Assembly (NCBI RefSeq): GCF_030238365.1
Contig: NZ_JASSOT010000001.1
Location: forward strand, 248,001-312,000
Length of the DNA: 64,000 bases
DNA from: Lelliottia wanjuensis
GTDB taxonomy: Bacteria; Pseudomonadota; Gammaproteobacteria; Enterobacterales; Enterobacteriaceae
Direction of reading: 5' to 3'
Below, piece by piece: positions 50,225-59,786 of this stretch. How positions within the stretch are numbered: position 1 is the stretch's first letter; every line of letters starts with the position of its first letter. Below the pieces are notes generated by a model. That model had not been told where the DNA came from. It made no database searches and was given only the letters and a program-made list of their open reading frames with translations. Both the position numbers and the translations under genes were made by a program.

Positions 50225-51613
50225 TTACACGCGGTCTTTCCAGACGGTCTGGATATTGCAGAATTCATGCAGACCGAAGTGAGACAGCTCGCGACCAAAG
50301 CCGCTTTTCTTCACCCCGCCAAAGGCCACGCGCGCATCGCTGGCGCTGAAGCCATTGATAAACACCCCGCCGCACTCCAGCTGGCGAGCAAAAGCATCGG
50401 CACGCTGTTGATCCGCCGTGAAGATCGTCGCCGAGAGGCCAAAGTCACTGTCGTTCGCAAGTGTGAGGGCATGGTCTGCGTCTTTCGCGATAGTGATAGC
50501 CGCAACCGGGCCAAACAGCTCCTGACGGAACGCGGTCATCTCTGGCGTAACATTCCCGAGCACGGTTGCCGGATAGTAATTCCCCGCTCCCGCGACTTTT
50601 TCACCACCGAGCAACAGCGTAGCACCTTCAGCAAGCGTCGCCTGCACCTGCTGATGCAGCTCATCGCGCAGATCGAAACGTGCCATCGGACCGAGATAGT
50701 GCTCTTCGTTATCCGGCGCACCCATTTTGAGCGCTGCCGCTGCGGCGACGAAGCGTTCGGTAAACTGCTCCGCAATGCCCTCTTCGACGATAAAGCGTTT
50801 GGCCGCGGCGCAAACCTGTCCGGTATTCTGATAGCGTCCGGTCACCGCCGCTTTCACCGCCAGATCCAGATCCGCATCGTTGAGCACGATAAAGGGATCG
50901 GACCCGCCGAGCTCCAGCACGCATTTTTTCAGCGCCGCAGCCGCCTGCGCACCAATCGCCGCCCCGGCGCGCACGCTCCCGGTCACGGTAATGGCAGCGA
51001 TGCGACGATCGTTAATCGCCTGACTCACGCCGTCGTTGGTGGCGTTCACCCAGCCAAACACCCCTTGCGGGAAACCAGCGTGATCGAAGATCTCACCGAT
51101 AAGCGTCGCGGAGCCGAGGACGTTGGGCGCATGTTTGAGCAGATAGCTGTTTCCGGCGAGCAGAATCGGCACCGCGCCGCGCAGCACCTGCCACAGAGGG
51201 AAGTTCCACGGCATCACCGCCAGAATCGGCCCCAGCGGGCGATACTCAATCACTGCGTTTTGGTTTTCAACCAGCGTCGGTTCAGTCGCCAGCATCGCCG
51301 GGCCGTGTTCGGCATACCAGTCGCACAGACCAGCGGATTTAGTTACTTCGGCGCGCGCCTGCAAAATGGGTTTACCCATCTCGCGGGACATCATCTGCGC
51401 CATCTCTTCCGCCCGCGCTCGCAGGGCTGCACCGAGGTCACGAAGTTTCTGCGCACGATGAGCCACCGTTGCATTTCGCCACTGACGGAAACCGCGATCC
51501 GCCAGCGCTATCGCCCGATCGACCTCCGCCGTCGTGGCCCACGGATAAGCGGCAAGCGTTTCGCCAGTCGCCGGATTGATCGACAGCGCATGGGTCTCTG
51601 ATGAATAAGTCAT
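50225..51613 (-). CDS. sad: Succinate-semialdehyde dehydrogenase Sad
   Basis: Sad (YneI) oxidises succinate semialdehyde to succinate with NAD, in the GABA/putrescine pathway. The protein has 462 residues, the E. coli length, starting at ATG 51613, whose RBS GGAG precedes by 6 bases. Motifs are the NAD-binding VTGSVRAG, general base E in LELGGSDPF, and the catalytic cysteine in NTGQVCAAAKRF. It is divergent from ptrR, its known regulator in E. coli. Confidence 0.93.
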   Translation of the reverse strand: MTYSSETHALSINPATGETLAAYPWATTAEVDRAIALADRGFRQWRNATVAHRAQKLRDLGAALRARAEEMAQMMSREMGKPILQARAEVTKSAGLCDWYAEHGPAMLATEPTLVENQNAVIEYRPLGPILAVMPWNFPLWQVLRGAVPILLAGNSYLLKHAPNVLGSATLIGEIFDHAGFPQGVFGWVNATNDGVSQAINDRRIAAITVTGSVRAGAAIGAQAAAALKKCVLELGGSDPFIVLNDADLDLAVKAAVTGRYQNTGQVCAAAKRFIVEEGIAEQFTERFVAAAAALKMGAPDNEEHYLGPMARFDLRDELHQQVQATLAEGATLLLGGEKVAGAGNYYPATVLGNVTPEMTAFRQELFGPVAAITIAKDADHALTLANDSDFGLSATIFTADQQRADAFARQLECGGVFINGFSASDARVAFGGVKKSGFGRELSHFGLHEFCNIQTVWKDRV

Positions 51614-51712
51614 AATCTTCTCCACGTCATTGGGGTTGATTGATTGTGGCTTACTCTGCTATTTCTTAAAAATGAATAATACTGACTCACTTATTCACGA
51701 AAAGAGAATGCT

Positions 51713-52591
51713 ATGGATTTAACTCAGCTTGAAATGTTTAACGCCGTGGCGCAGACCGGGAGCATCACCCAGGCGGCGCAGAAGGTGCACCGCGTGCCGT
51801 CGAACCTCACGACGCGTATCCGTCAGCTGGAGGCGGATCTGGGCGTCGAGCTGTTTATCCGTGAAAACCAGCGCTTGCGCCTCTCTCCGGCCGGGCATAA
51901 CTTTCTGCGCTACAGCAAGCAGATCCTCGCCCTGGTCGATGAAGCGCGGATGGTGGCTGCCGGTGACGAACCGCAGGGACTGTTTGCGCTTGGCGCGCTG
52001 GAGAGTACCGCCGCGGTGCGGATCCCTGAATCTCTGGCGCAGTTTAACCAGCGTTATCCGCGCATTCAGTTTGCGCTTTCCACTGGCCCGTCCGGGACGA
52101 TGATCGACGGCGTGCTGGAAGGCACGCTGAGCGCGGCTTTTGTCGACGGGCCGCTGTCGCACCCGGAGCTGGACGGGATGCCGGTGTATCAGGAGGAGAT
52201 GATGCTGGTGGCCGCCGCCGGAAATGAAAAAGTGACGCGCGCCACCCAGGTGAGCGGTCGCGACGTCTACGCGTTTCGCGCCAACTGTTCCTATCGTCGG
52301 CATCTGGAGAGCTGGTTTCATGCGGACCGGGCGATGCCGGGGCGAATTCATGAGATGGAGTCGTACCACGGCATGCTCGCCTGCGTGATTGCGGGCGCCG
52401 GAATTGCCCTGATGCCCCGCTCGATGCTGGAGAGCATGCCGGGGCATCTGCAGGTCGAGGCCTGGCCGCTGGCGGAAAACTGGCGCTGGCTCACGACCTG
52501 GCTGGTGTGGCGACGCGGCGCGATGACGCGTCAGCTTGAGGCGTTTATAGCACTGCTAAACGAACGTCAGCCACCAGCGCCTTCTCCATAA
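51713..52591 (+). CDS. ptrR: LysR-family regulator PtrR (YneJ)
   Basis: The 292-residue LysR regulator has the helix-turn-helix [37 protein letters not shown] (residues 5-45) and an effector domain of the group with [16 protein letters not shown]. In E. coli PtrR controls sad-glsB-type putrescine and glutamine utilisation genes. It is divergent from sad with 99 bp between. Its 3' end overlaps the convergent acetyltransferase gene by 47 bases. Confidence 0.9.
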   Translation: MDLTQLEMFNAVAQTGSITQAAQKVHRVPSNLTTRIRQLEADLGVELFIRENQRLRLSPAGHNFLRYSKQILALVDEARMVAAGDEPQGLFALGALESTAAVRIPESLAQFNQRYPRIQFALSTGPSGTMIDGVLEGTLSAAFVDGPLSHPELDGMPVYQEEMMLVAAAGNEKVTRATQVSGRDVYAFRANCSYRRHLESWFHADRAMPGRIHEMESYHGMLACVIAGAGIALMPRSMLESMPGHLQVEAWPLAENWRWLTTWLVWRRGAMTRQLEAFIALLNERQPPAPSP

Positions 52592-53027
52592 ACAGGCTGA
52601 GCGGATCTTCGGCGTAAGGTGAGAAAGCCGTGCGAACGTGATACCCGCAGCGTTCATACAGCTGAATCGCCGCATGCTGCTTAATGCCCGTTTCGAGGCG
52701 CAGGGTGTGGCAGTGGCGGCTAAGGGCTTCGTCCTCCAGCGCCGCCAGCAGTTTCTCCCCCAGCTTTTGCCCGCGATGAGTGGGATCGATATAGACCCGC
52801 TTCATCTCCCCGCTGCCGTCCCCGTTGAGCACAATCGCCCCGCAGCCCACCGCGTTAAGCTGGTAATCACGGATCACCATCATCAGCAGCGACCCCGTCG
52901 CCAGTTGGGTGAGATCGATCAGATGATTACTTTCCGCCGGGTAAAGTTCGGTTTGATAACGGTCCAGAGCGGCGATCAGCGCCAGAATATCCGGATGAGA
53001 GGCAGATTCAGAGGTAATGGAATACAT
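52545..53027 (-). CDS. GNAT-family N-acetyltransferase
   Basis: The 160-residue protein contains [20 protein letters not shown] (acetyl-CoA loop) and [23 protein letters not shown] 53027 has GGAG 6 bases before and is preferred over an upstream in-frame start. Its end overlaps the convergent ptrR gene by 47 bases, an antisense arrangement that could link their expression. Substrate unknown. Confidence 0.87.
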   Translation of the reverse strand: MYSITSESASHPDILALIAALDRYQTELYPAESNHLIDLTQLATGSLLMMVIRDYQLNAVGCGAIVLNGDGSGEMKRVYIDPTHRGQKLGEKLLAALEDEALSRHCHTLRLETGIKQHAAIQLYERCGYHVRTAFSPYAEDPLSLFMEKALVADVRLAVL

Positions 53028-53226
53028 GGCAGGCTCCTTTTGTTGTTTGTTATCAACATAGCCGCCTCGCGATGCCATTGGTCATACTGTTAACTTATCT
53101 TTCTTGAGGATAATCCAACAAAGAGTGCCAAAAATGCGGGTCACTGTAATTATATACAGTATCTGTTTTTATCCCGCGCTATTATGCCCTTCGTTCGCCA
53201 ACAACAGCCCTCAGAAGGAGACTGAA

Positions 53227-53673
53227 ATGAAAAAACTGGACTGGTTTAACAACGTTGAAAATCGCACTCACCCGTGGGAAGGCATGGGGCTCACCTGGCT
53301 GACGACCGCCCTCAACGTACCGGATGTCCGCGCCGCCGTGGATTTCTACACGGGCGCGATGAGTATGGTGGCCATCGCCGAACTGGAAGGTGAAAACGGC
53401 GAACTGCTGTTTGCCCGTATTCGCTATCGCGGCACCAACTTCACGCTTAACCAGGAGGGCTGGGATTCGGAGTTGAGTAGCCCACAAACCTCCGGCACTC
53501 CGACGCCGTTTATCTTCTATCTCTATGTAGATGATGCCGTCGCGCTGGTCGGTGAGATGGTACAGGCCGGTGCGACGGTGCTGAAAGAACCCGCGGAGAT
53601 GTTCTGGGGGGATTTGAAAGCCCGCGTCCAGGACCCCTTCGGCTTTATCTGGGATGTGGCGCAGAAGATCTAA
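53227..53673 (+). CDS. VOC/glyoxalase-superfamily protein (PhnB-like)
   Basis: The 148-residue protein has one vicinal-oxygen-chelate module: NVPDVRAAVDFYTGAMSMVA, FTLNQEGWDSE, PFIFYLYVDDAVALVGEMVQ, AGATVLKEPAEMFWGDLKAR and DPFGFIWDVAQK. This resembles PhnB/YdcJ-type proteins of unknown substrate. AAGGAG precedes ATG 53227 at 7 bases; the longer upstream frame is not supported. Confidence 0.85.
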   Translation: MKKLDWFNNVENRTHPWEGMGLTWLTTALNVPDVRAAVDFYTGAMSMVAIAELEGENGELLFARIRYRGTNFTLNQEGWDSELSSPQTSGTPTPFIFYLYVDDAVALVGEMVQAGATVLKEPAEMFWGDLKARVQDPFGFIWDVAQKI

Positions 53674-53713
53674 AAGACTTTGCCATCTGGGTTCTACTCT
53701 GACTTTCTCAATA

Positions 53714-53758
53714 TTGCAGAGCGTGTAATACGGCGGTATATTGTTACACGCCGTGTAA
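53714..53758 (+). promoter_or_regulatory. Promoter and operator of higBA
   Basis: A -35 TTGCAG (53714-53719) and -10 TATATT (53737-53742) are 17 bp apart. The 15-bp palindrome TTACACG-C-CGTGTAA at 53744-53758 follows at once, and a further GTGTAA half-site lies in the spacer (53723-53728). Binding by HigA here would block the promoter, giving autorepression. Confidence 0.75.
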
Positions 53759-53771
53759 CACGGATTTGACG

Positions 53772-54050
53772 ATGATTAAATCATTCAAACACAAAGGATT
53801 GAAGCAGCTCTTTGAGAAAGGTGTGACTTCTGGGTTACCCGCTCAGGACGCTGACAGGATAAATGACCGGTTACAGGCCATTGACACTGCCACTAGCATT
53901 GACGAATTAAATCGCCCCATTTACAAGTTACATCCGCTAAAAGGCGACCGGGAAGGCTGCTGGTCTATCACTGTCAGAGCGAACTGGCGTATCACGTTCC
54001 AGTTCATAAACGGTGACGCATACATATTGAATTACGAGGATTATCACTAA
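53772..54050 (+). CDS. higB: HigB-type mRNA interferase toxin
   Basis: The 92-residue protein belongs to the RelE/HigB fold: [56 protein letters not shown]. HigB cleaves mRNA on the ribosome. ATG 53772 is more likely than TTG 53766. As usual for higBA, the toxin gene comes first and its stop overlaps the antitoxin start (TAATG). Confidence 0.9.
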   Translation: MIKSFKHKGLKQLFEKGVTSGLPAQDADRINDRLQAIDTATSIDELNRPIYKLHPLKGDREGCWSITVRANWRITFQFINGDAYILNYEDYH

Positions 54051-54364
54051 TGAGACAGTTTAAAATTTCCCATCCTGGCGAAATCATTGCGCGTGATTTG
54101 GCTGACATGGGCGTTAGTGGTCGCCGTTTTGCGCTCAATATCGGTGTGACTCCCGCTACCGTTTCCCGCCTCCTTGCCGGAAAAACAGCTTTAACGCCTG
54201 CACTCGCCATTCGTGTTGCTGCCGCGCTGGGCAGCACGCCAGAATTCTGGCTTCGGCTTCAGGGAGATTATGACCTGCGACAGCTCGAAGACCAGATTGA
54301 CACCTCAGGCATCATCTCATACGGCAAACAGGATGATTCCCCTCAGAGTAAGCCAACGCACTAA
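54050..54364 (+). CDS. higA: HigA-type antitoxin
   Basis: The 104-residue protein has the VapI/HigA-family XRE helix-turn-helix: [60 protein letters not shown]. It binds HigB and represses the operon. It overlaps higB by one base. Confidence 0.9.
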   Translation: MRQFKISHPGEIIARDLADMGVSGRRFALNIGVTPATVSRLLAGKTALTPALAIRVAAALGSTPEFWLRLQGDYDLRQLEDQIDTSGIISYGKQDDSPQSKPTH

Positions 54365-54370
54365 ACAATG

Positions 54371-54393
54371 AAAAATGCCCGCATCGCGGGCAT
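54371..54393 (-). terminator. Terminator of the PhzF-family gene
   Basis: The stem ATGCCCGC / GCGGGCAT with a 3-nt loop lies 19 bases after the PhzF stop and is followed by TTTTT on the minus strand. Confidence 0.75.
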
Positions 54394-54411
54394 CTTAAGC
54401 GGATATACCCC

Positions 54412-55206
54412 CTACTGGCGCAGGAAGATTTTGCCCTTCAGATACAACGTGGCTTGCCCACCAATCAGCACGCGGTCGCCCTGTAATTCACAGCGCAAAT
54501 CGCCGCCGCGGGCCGACACCTGGCGAGCCTGCAGCTGGGTTTTACCGAGTTTTTCGCTCCAGTAAGGGATCAGCATACTGTGGGTTGAGCCGGTCACCGG
54601 ATCTTCCGGAACGCCCTCGCCCGGGCAGAAGAAGCGGCTGACAAAATCCACTTCATCACCCGGTGCGGTAATGCACACCATCTTATCCAGCGGGATCATT
54701 GCCGAGATATCCGGGTCAATCGCTTCGACCTGCTGCTGGTTCTCCAGCACCACCATATAGTCGCGCGCCACGCGGACTTCTTTTGCGGCGGTGATGCCCA
54801 GCGAATAAAACAGCAAGGCTGGCGCGTTATCAACGGCTTCACTTGCCCAGGCCGGGAAGTTGAGGGTCAGCCAGTCGCCGTTGCGCTTGACGGTCAGTTT
54901 GCCGACAAAGCGCGTCGAAAACGCGATCTCCGTGTGCGGGTAATCGAGGTATTCAAAAATCACATGCGACGCCGCGAGCGTGGCGTGGCCGCACAGATCG
55001 ATCTCATACTGCGTGGTAAACCAGCGCAGTTCAAAACCGTCGTCGGTGCGCACGAAAAACGCTGTCTCCGACTGGTTATGTTGTTTCGCCATGCTGAGCA
55101 GCGTCTCGTCCGGAAGCCACTCTTCCAGCGGGCAAACCGCGGCCGCATTCCCACCAAAGGCTTTGTCGGTGAAGGCATCCACCAGATAAAAATCAATTTC
55201 GTGCAT
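54412..55206 (-). CDS. PhzF-family isomerase/epimerase-like protein
   Basis: The 264-residue protein has the PhzF fold of two similar halves: YLVDAFTDKAFGGNAAAVCP, NQSETAFFV with the catalytic glutamate (near residue 50), ELRWFTTQYEIDLCGHATLA and PVTGSTHSMLIPYW in the second half. Such proteins isomerise trans-2,3-dihydro-3-hydroxyanthranilate in phenazine makers, but enterobacterial members have unknown substrates. The start at 55206 fits family length. Confidence 0.88.
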   Translation of the reverse strand: MHEIDFYLVDAFTDKAFGGNAAAVCPLEEWLPDETLLSMAKQHNQSETAFFVRTDDGFELRWFTTQYEIDLCGHATLAASHVIFEYLDYPHTEIAFSTRFVGKLTVKRNGDWLTLNFPAWASEAVDNAPALLFYSLGITAAKEVRVARDYMVVLENQQQVEAIDPDISAMIPLDKMVCITAPGDEVDFVSRFFCPGEGVPEDPVTGSTHSMLIPYWSEKLGKTQLQARQVSARGGDLRCELQGDRVLIGGQATLYLKGKIFLRQ

Positions 55207-55381
55207 TGTCGTACCGCCTGTTTTTATTGTGCTGTTCCTTATCTTCAAGGAAAACAACGCCCTTCGCTACGGGCTGGATAAGGTAAATTATGAGATCTGC
55301 ATCACATAATGGTTGTCTTTTCGCCAGCGAAGGCTTTAAGATCGCCTTCTCATCTTTTCAGCAACGAATCCCTCTATATCT

Positions 55382-56578
55382 ATGACAATGAACACGGTTT
55401 CCCGCAAGGTCGCGTGGCTACGTGTGGTCACGCTTGCCATCGCTGCATTTATCTTTAATACCACGGAGTTTGTCCCCGTCGGTTTGCTTTCCGATATTGC
55501 TAAAAGTTTCCAGATGGAAACGGCGCAGGTCGGGATCATGCTGACCATCTACGCCTGGGTCGTGGCGTTGATGTCCCTGCCCTTTATGCTGCTCACCAGC
55601 CAGATGGAGCGGCGCAAACTGCTAATAGGTCTCTTCGTGCTGTTCATCGCCAGCCACGTACTGTCGTTCCTCGCCTGGAACTTTACGGTACTGGTGATTA
55701 GCCGCATCGGTATTGCCTTTGCCCACGCTATTTTCTGGTCGATAACGGCGTCGCTGGCCATTCGTCTTGCTCCGGCGGGAAAACGCGCTCAGGCCCTGAG
55801 CCTGCTGGCGACCGGCACCGCGCTGGCGATGGTGCTCGGTCTGCCGATCGGGCGTATCGTCGGTCAGTATTTCGGCTGGCGCACCACCTTCTTTGCCATC
55901 GGCATGGGCGCGCTGATCACCCTGCTGTGCCTGATCAAGCTTCTGCCGAAATTACCGAGCGAACACTCTGGCTCACTAAAAAGCCTGCCGCTGCTGTTCC
56001 GCCGCCCGGCGCTGATGAGCATTTATTTGCTGACGGTGGTGGTAGTCACCGCCCACTACACGGCCTACAGCTATATTGAACCTTTTGTGCAGGTTGTCGC
56101 GGGCTTTAGCGCCAGTTTCGCCACGGTTCTGCTGTTACTCCTTGGCGGGGCTGGCATCATCGGCAGCCTCCTGTTTGGCAAACTGGGCAATAAACACGCT
56201 TCGCTGCTGGTGAGCGGCGCAATCGGGGTGTTGATGCTGTGCCTGGTGATGCTGATGCCTGCGGCGCGCAGCGAAACCCATCTGGCGATACTGAGTATTT
56301 GTTGGGGCGTGGCGATGATGATTATCGGCCTTGGCATGCAGGTTAAAGTCCTGGCTCTGGCACCGGATGCCACGGATGTGGCGATGTCGCTCTTCTCGGG
56401 GATTTTCAATCTAGGGATCGGCGCGGGCGCGCTGGTGGGAAATCAAATCAGCCTGCATTTTTCGATGTCGGCGATTGGCTATCTCGGGGCGATTCCGGCG
56501 CTGGCGGCGTTGATCTGGTCGATTCTGATCTTCCGCAAATGGCCGGTGGCGCTGGAAGAACAGACGCATCGCGGGTAG
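55382..56578 (+). CDS. sotB: Sugar efflux transporter SotB
   Basis: SotB (YdeA) exports L-arabinose and lactose-type sugars by MFS antiport. The 398 residues share nearly every segment with E. coli Sot[58 protein letters not shown] and [20 protein letters not shown]. Twelve membrane segments are expected. It lies next to marC, in the E. coli order. Confidence 0.95.
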   Translation: MTMNTVSRKVAWLRVVTLAIAAFIFNTTEFVPVGLLSDIAKSFQMETAQVGIMLTIYAWVVALMSLPFMLLTSQMERRKLLIGLFVLFIASHVLSFLAWNFTVLVISRIGIAFAHAIFWSITASLAIRLAPAGKRAQALSLLATGTALAMVLGLPIGRIVGQYFGWRTTFFAIGMGALITLLCLIKLLPKLPSEHSGSLKSLPLLFRRPALMSIYLLTVVVVTAHYTAYSYIEPFVQVVAGFSASFATVLLLLLGGAGIIGSLLFGKLGNKHASLLVSGAIGVLMLCLVMLMPAARSETHLAILSICWGVAMMIIGLGMQVKVLALAPDATDVAMSLFSGIFNLGIGAGALVGNQISLHFSMSAIGYLGAIPALAALIWSILIFRKWPVALEEQTHRG

Positions 56579-56585
56579 TTTTTTT

Positions 56586-56655
56586 GCCGGGTGGCGCTGC
56601 GCTTACCCGGCCTACAAAACACGTAGGCCCGTGCAAGCGTAGCGCCGCCGGGCAA
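56586..56655. repeat. REP-type element between sotB and marC
   Basis: GCCGGGTGGCGCTGCGCTTA and the inverse TAGCGCCGCCGGGC bracket CCTACAAAACACGTAGG. This is an enterobacterial REP pair (BIME-like) in the space between two convergent genes. Confidence 0.85.
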
Positions 56656-57321
56656 TCAAGGGTAAGTCTTAATAATTTCCAGCACACCGTTAATAATAAA
56701 CTGCACGCCCATACAGACCAGCAGGAAGCCCATCAGACGGGAAATCGCCTCGATTCCGCCCTTGCCGACCCAGCGCATAATCGCGCCGGAGCTGCGCAAA
56801 CATCCCCACAAAATCACGCCAATAATCGCGAAGATCAGCGGCGGCGCCACCATCACCACCCACGCCGAGAATGTCGTGCCGTCACGCACCGTTGACGCGG
56901 AGCTGATGATCATCGCAATCGTCCCTGGCCCCGCCGTGCTTGGCATGGCGAGTGGAACAAAGGCGATATTGGCGGAAGGTTCAGACTCCATCTCTTCCGA
57001 TTTGCTTTTCGCTTCCGGCGATTCATGCGCTTTATGCGCCGGGAACAGCATGCGGAAACCGATAAAGGCGACGATCAAGCCCCCCGCAATACGTAACCCG
57101 GGAATCGAAATTCCGAAGGTGTTCATCACCACCTGCCCGGCGTAATAGGCCACCATCATGATGATGAAAACGTACACCGAGGCCATTAACGACTGGTGGT
57201 TACGTTCGGCGCTGTTCATGTTCCCTGCCAGCCCCAGGAACAACGCCACGGTTGTTAACGGGTTCGCCAGCGGCAACAGCACCACCAGCCCAAGTCCTAT
57301 TGCCTGAAATAATTCCACCAT
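56656..57321 (-). CDS. marC: MarC inner-membrane protein
   Basis: The 221-residue, six-segment protein is divergent from marRAB as in E. coli. Motifs are [40 protein letters not shown] and [20 protein letters not shown]. Despite the name, MarC has no shown role in multidrug resistance and its function is unknown. It shares the marO control region. Confidence 0.93.
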   Translation of the reverse strand: MVELFQAIGLGLVVLLPLANPLTTVALFLGLAGNMNSAERNHQSLMASVYVFIIMMVAYYAGQVVMNTFGISIPGLRIAGGLIVAFIGFRMLFPAHKAHESPEAKSKSEEMESEPSANIAFVPLAMPSTAGPGTIAMIISSASTVRDGTTFSAWVVMVAPPLIFAIIGVILWGCLRSSGAIMRWVGKGGIEAISRLMGFLLVCMGVQFIINGVLEIIKTYP

Positions 57322-57479
57322 AGTGCGTTGTCGTCCTTATCCATAATCAACCCTCACAGTATACGGTGAAATGGCCGGACACAGCCATGATGAGAACGTA
57401 AGCAGTATTTTCCACTGCATACTGATAACCAGACGTTATGTTTATGATTTTAAAAGGCACGAAAAAAGTTCATGAAACG

Positions 57480-57574
57480 TTTTAGCAAATCGTGGCATCG
57501 GACATTACATTCGGTTGACTTATACTTGCCTGAGCAATAATATCTGCCGTGACTAAACTACTTGCCAGGGCAAC
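57480..57574 (+). promoter_or_regulatory. marO: marbox, marRAB promoter and two MarR operators
   Basis: The marbox, TTTAGCAAATCGTGGCATCG within 57480-57501, is where MarA, SoxS and Rob activate. Promoter: -35 TTGACT (57515-57520), 17-bp spacer, -10 TAATAT (57538-57543). MarR site I is TACTTGCCTGAGCAATA (57523-57539) over the promoter, and site II TACTTGCCAGGGCAAC (57559-57574) lies just before the GTG start. All match the E. coli layout. Confidence 0.92.
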
Positions 57575-57578
57575 CATT

Positions 57579-58013
57579 GTGAAAAGCACCAGTGATCTCT
57601 TCAATGAAATTATTCCACTGGGCCGTCTTATTCATATGGTGAACCAGAAAAAAGATCGCCTGCTCAACGACTATCTGTCCCCGATGGACATCACCGCGAC
57701 CCAGTTCAAAGTGCTGTGCTCCATTCGCTGCGAAGTGTGCATCACCCCGGTTGAGCTGAAAAAGGTGCTCTCTGTCGACCTTGGCGCGCTCACGCGCATG
57801 CTCGATCGTCTTGTCTGCAAAGGATGGATTGAAAGGCGACCTAACCCCAATGACAAACGCGGCGTACTGGTCCAGCTCACCAGCGATGGTGCGGCCATGT
57901 GCGAACGTTGTCATGAGTTAGTAGGACAAACCCTGCACCAGGAACTAACAAAAAACTTAACGGCGGATGAAGTGGTCACGCTTGAGCATTTGCTGAAGAA
58001 AATCCTGCCGTAA
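57579..58013 (+). CDS. marR: Multiple antibiotic resistance repressor MarR
   Basis: MarR represses marRAB and is relieved by salicylate and copper-driven oxidation of Cys80. The protein has 144 residues from GTG 57579, the E. coli start. SVDLGALTRMLDRLVCKGWI (recognition helix, with Cys80 in LVCKGW) and RRPNPNDKRGVLVQL (wing) are conserved. All functional features look intact. Confidence 0.95.
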   Translation: MKSTSDLFNEIIPLGRLIHMVNQKKDRLLNDYLSPMDITATQFKVLCSIRCEVCITPVELKKVLSVDLGALTRMLDRLVCKGWIERRPNPNDKRGVLVQLTSDGAAMCERCHELVGQTLHQELTKNLTADEVVTLEHLLKKILP

Positions 58014-58031
58014 ACAGAAAGAGGTATGACG

Positions 58032-58415
58032 ATGTCCAGACGCAATAATGACGCGATCACTATTCATAGCATTTTGGACTGGATCGAAGAGAACCTGGAA
58101 TCGCCGCTCTCACTTGAGAAAGTGTCCGAGCGTTCAGGTTACTCAAAATGGCACCTGCAACGGATGTTCAAAAAAGAGACCGGTCATTCTTTAGGGCAAT
58201 ATATTCGCAGCCGCAAGCTGACGGAAATTGCGCAGAAGCTGAAAGAGAGCAACGAGCCGATTCTGTATCTGGCCGAGCGTTACGGGTTTGAATCGCAACA
58301 GACCCTGACCCGCACGTTTAAGAACTATTTCGACGTGCCGCCGCACAAATACCGAATCACCAGTATGCCCGGTGAATCCCGTTATCTGCATCCGCTAACA
58401 CACTGTAACTGCTAA
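58032..58415 (+). CDS. marA: AraC-family activator MarA
   Basis: MarA activates the marbox regulon (acrAB, micF, tolC and others). It has 127 residues from ATG 58032, which has GAGG 7 bases before; ATG 58026 is too close to the RBS. Two helix-turn-helix units, [20 protein letters not shown] and [20 protein letters not shown], are almost identical to E. coli MarA. A short AraC protein without an effector domain, controlled by its level. Confidence 0.96.
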   Translation: MSRRNNDAITIHSILDWIEENLESPLSLEKVSERSGYSKWHLQRMFKKETGHSLGQYIRSRKLTEIAQKLKESNEPILYLAERYGFESQQTLTRTFKNYFDVPPHKYRITSMPGESRYLHPLTHCNC

Positions 58416-58446
58416 TCGCCTGTTTTAAGACGTAACCGAGGAAATC

Positions 58447-58665
58447 ATGAAATTTATCGCCTCCGCCGCCCTCACCTTACTGGTGCTGGTCTCCGGCCAG
58501 ACTTTTGCGGAGCAAACCACTCACGCTAACCAGCAGAATACGCGTACCGCGATGATTCTGCCGACCGCACACGAACAATCACCGTATGATTTTAATCATA
58601 TGGGTGCGGGCAGCGACAAATCCGACGAATTAGGCGTGCCGTATTACAATCAGCACGACCTCTGA
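58447..58665 (+). CDS. marB: MarB, periplasmic modulator of the mar operon
   Basis: The 72-residue protein has a signal peptide (about 1-21, ending FAE after GQT) and a short mature part with PYDFNHMGAGSDKSDELGVP conserved. MarB lowers the rate of mar transcription in E. coli by an unknown route. It is the last gene of marRAB. Confidence 0.9.
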   Translation: MKFIASAALTLLVLVSGQTFAEQTTHANQQNTRTAMILPTAHEQSPYDFNHMGAGSDKSDELGVPYYNQHDL

Positions 58666-58674
58666 TTCGTTTTT

Positions 58675-58699
58675 GCCCCGCGTATTGCGGGGCTTTTTT
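58675..58699 (+). terminator. Terminator of marRAB
   Basis: GCCCCGC / GCGGGGC with a 5-nt loop is followed by TTTTTT, 10 bases after the marB stop; the T tract touches the end of the convergent eamA. Confidence 0.88.
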
Positions 58700-59598
58700 C
58701 ATCCCCTGACTCGCGTCGTCCGACGCAAACGCAATCCAAACACGTTGATGTACAGCCCGGCCATGATCAGCACTGCGCCAATCAGCTGTAACGTCGTCAG
58801 TTTTTCGCCCAGCAAAATCGCTGCACTCGCCAGCCCCACCACCGGCACCAGGAGCGACAGCGGCGCCACGCGCCAGGTTTCGTAGCGCCCGAGCAGCGTT
58901 CCCCAAATGCCGTACCCGACAATGGTCGCGACAAACGCCAGATAGACCAGCGACAGAATAGTGGTCAGGTCGATCTCAATCAGGCTTTTCACCATCAGCG
59001 CCGGACCGTCAAACATCAGGGACGCAAGCATAAACGGCACCACGGGGATCAGCGCACTCCAGACCACCAGCGACATCACCGCCGGACGCGCCTCGTGCTG
59101 CATAATCAGCTTGTTGAAGATATTCCCGCACGCCCAGCTTAAACCTGCCGCCAGAGTCAGCATAAAGCCCAGCATCGCCACGTGCTGACCGTTCAGACTG
59201 GCTTCGGCCAGAACCAGTACGCCAAACACCGCCAGCGTAATCCCCGCCAGCTGCTTGCCCTGCAGGCGCTCACCAAAGACAAACGCGCCCAGAATGATGG
59301 TAAAGAACGCCTGCGCCTGCAGCACCAGCGAGGCGAGCCCCGCAGGCATGCCGAATTTGATCGCGCAAAACAGGAAGGCGAACTGCCCGAAGCTGATGGT
59401 CAGGCCGTAGCCGAGCAGCAGACGAAATGGGATCTTTGGGCGGGCGACAAAAAACAGCGCCGGGAAGGCCACCAGTAGAAAGCGCAAACCGGCCAGCATC
59501 AGCGGCGGCATGTTGTGCAGCCCCACTTTGATGACCACAAAATTCAGTCCCCATACCACGACGACCAGCAACGCCAGCAGTCCGTCTTTGCGCGTCAT
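58699..59598 (-). CDS. eamA: O-acetylserine/cysteine exporter EamA
   Basis: EamA (YdeD) exports O-acetylserine and cysteine pathway metabolites. The 299 residues have ten membrane segments in two EamA repeats (VVVVWGLNFVVIKVGLHNMP in the first, LVVWSALIPVVPFMLAS in the second). It is convergent with marRAB, as in E. coli. Confidence 0.92.
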   Translation of the reverse strand: MTRKDGLLALLVVVVWGLNFVVIKVGLHNMPPLMLAGLRFLLVAFPALFFVARPKIPFRLLLGYGLTISFGQFAFLFCAIKFGMPAGLASLVLQAQAFFTIILGAFVFGERLQGKQLAGITLAVFGVLVLAEASLNGQHVAMLGFMLTLAAGLSWACGNIFNKLIMQHEARPAVMSLVVWSALIPVVPFMLASLMFDGPALMVKSLIEIDLTTILSLVYLAFVATIVGYGIWGTLLGRYETWRVAPLSLLVPVVGLASAAILLGEKLTTLQLIGAVLIMAGLYINVFGLRLRRTTRVRG

Positions 59599-59786
59599 AC
59601 CTTGCCCCTGATTATTAAATTTTTGTAAACAGATTCAAGGTAACGAAAAAAACGAGGGAGGAAAAGATCATTCATTCTGCCAATCAGACAAAGCACTGAT
59701 GGAAAAATTGGGTGGTATACAACCCCCCTGATGGCGTGATAATCATTGAGACATAAAAAAAGCCTAAGCATATGTCGGACAGGAAA

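Noticed and set aside
50267..51601. 444-codon plus-strand frame opposite sad
   Set aside because: Sad matches the E. coli enzyme over its full length on the minus strand.
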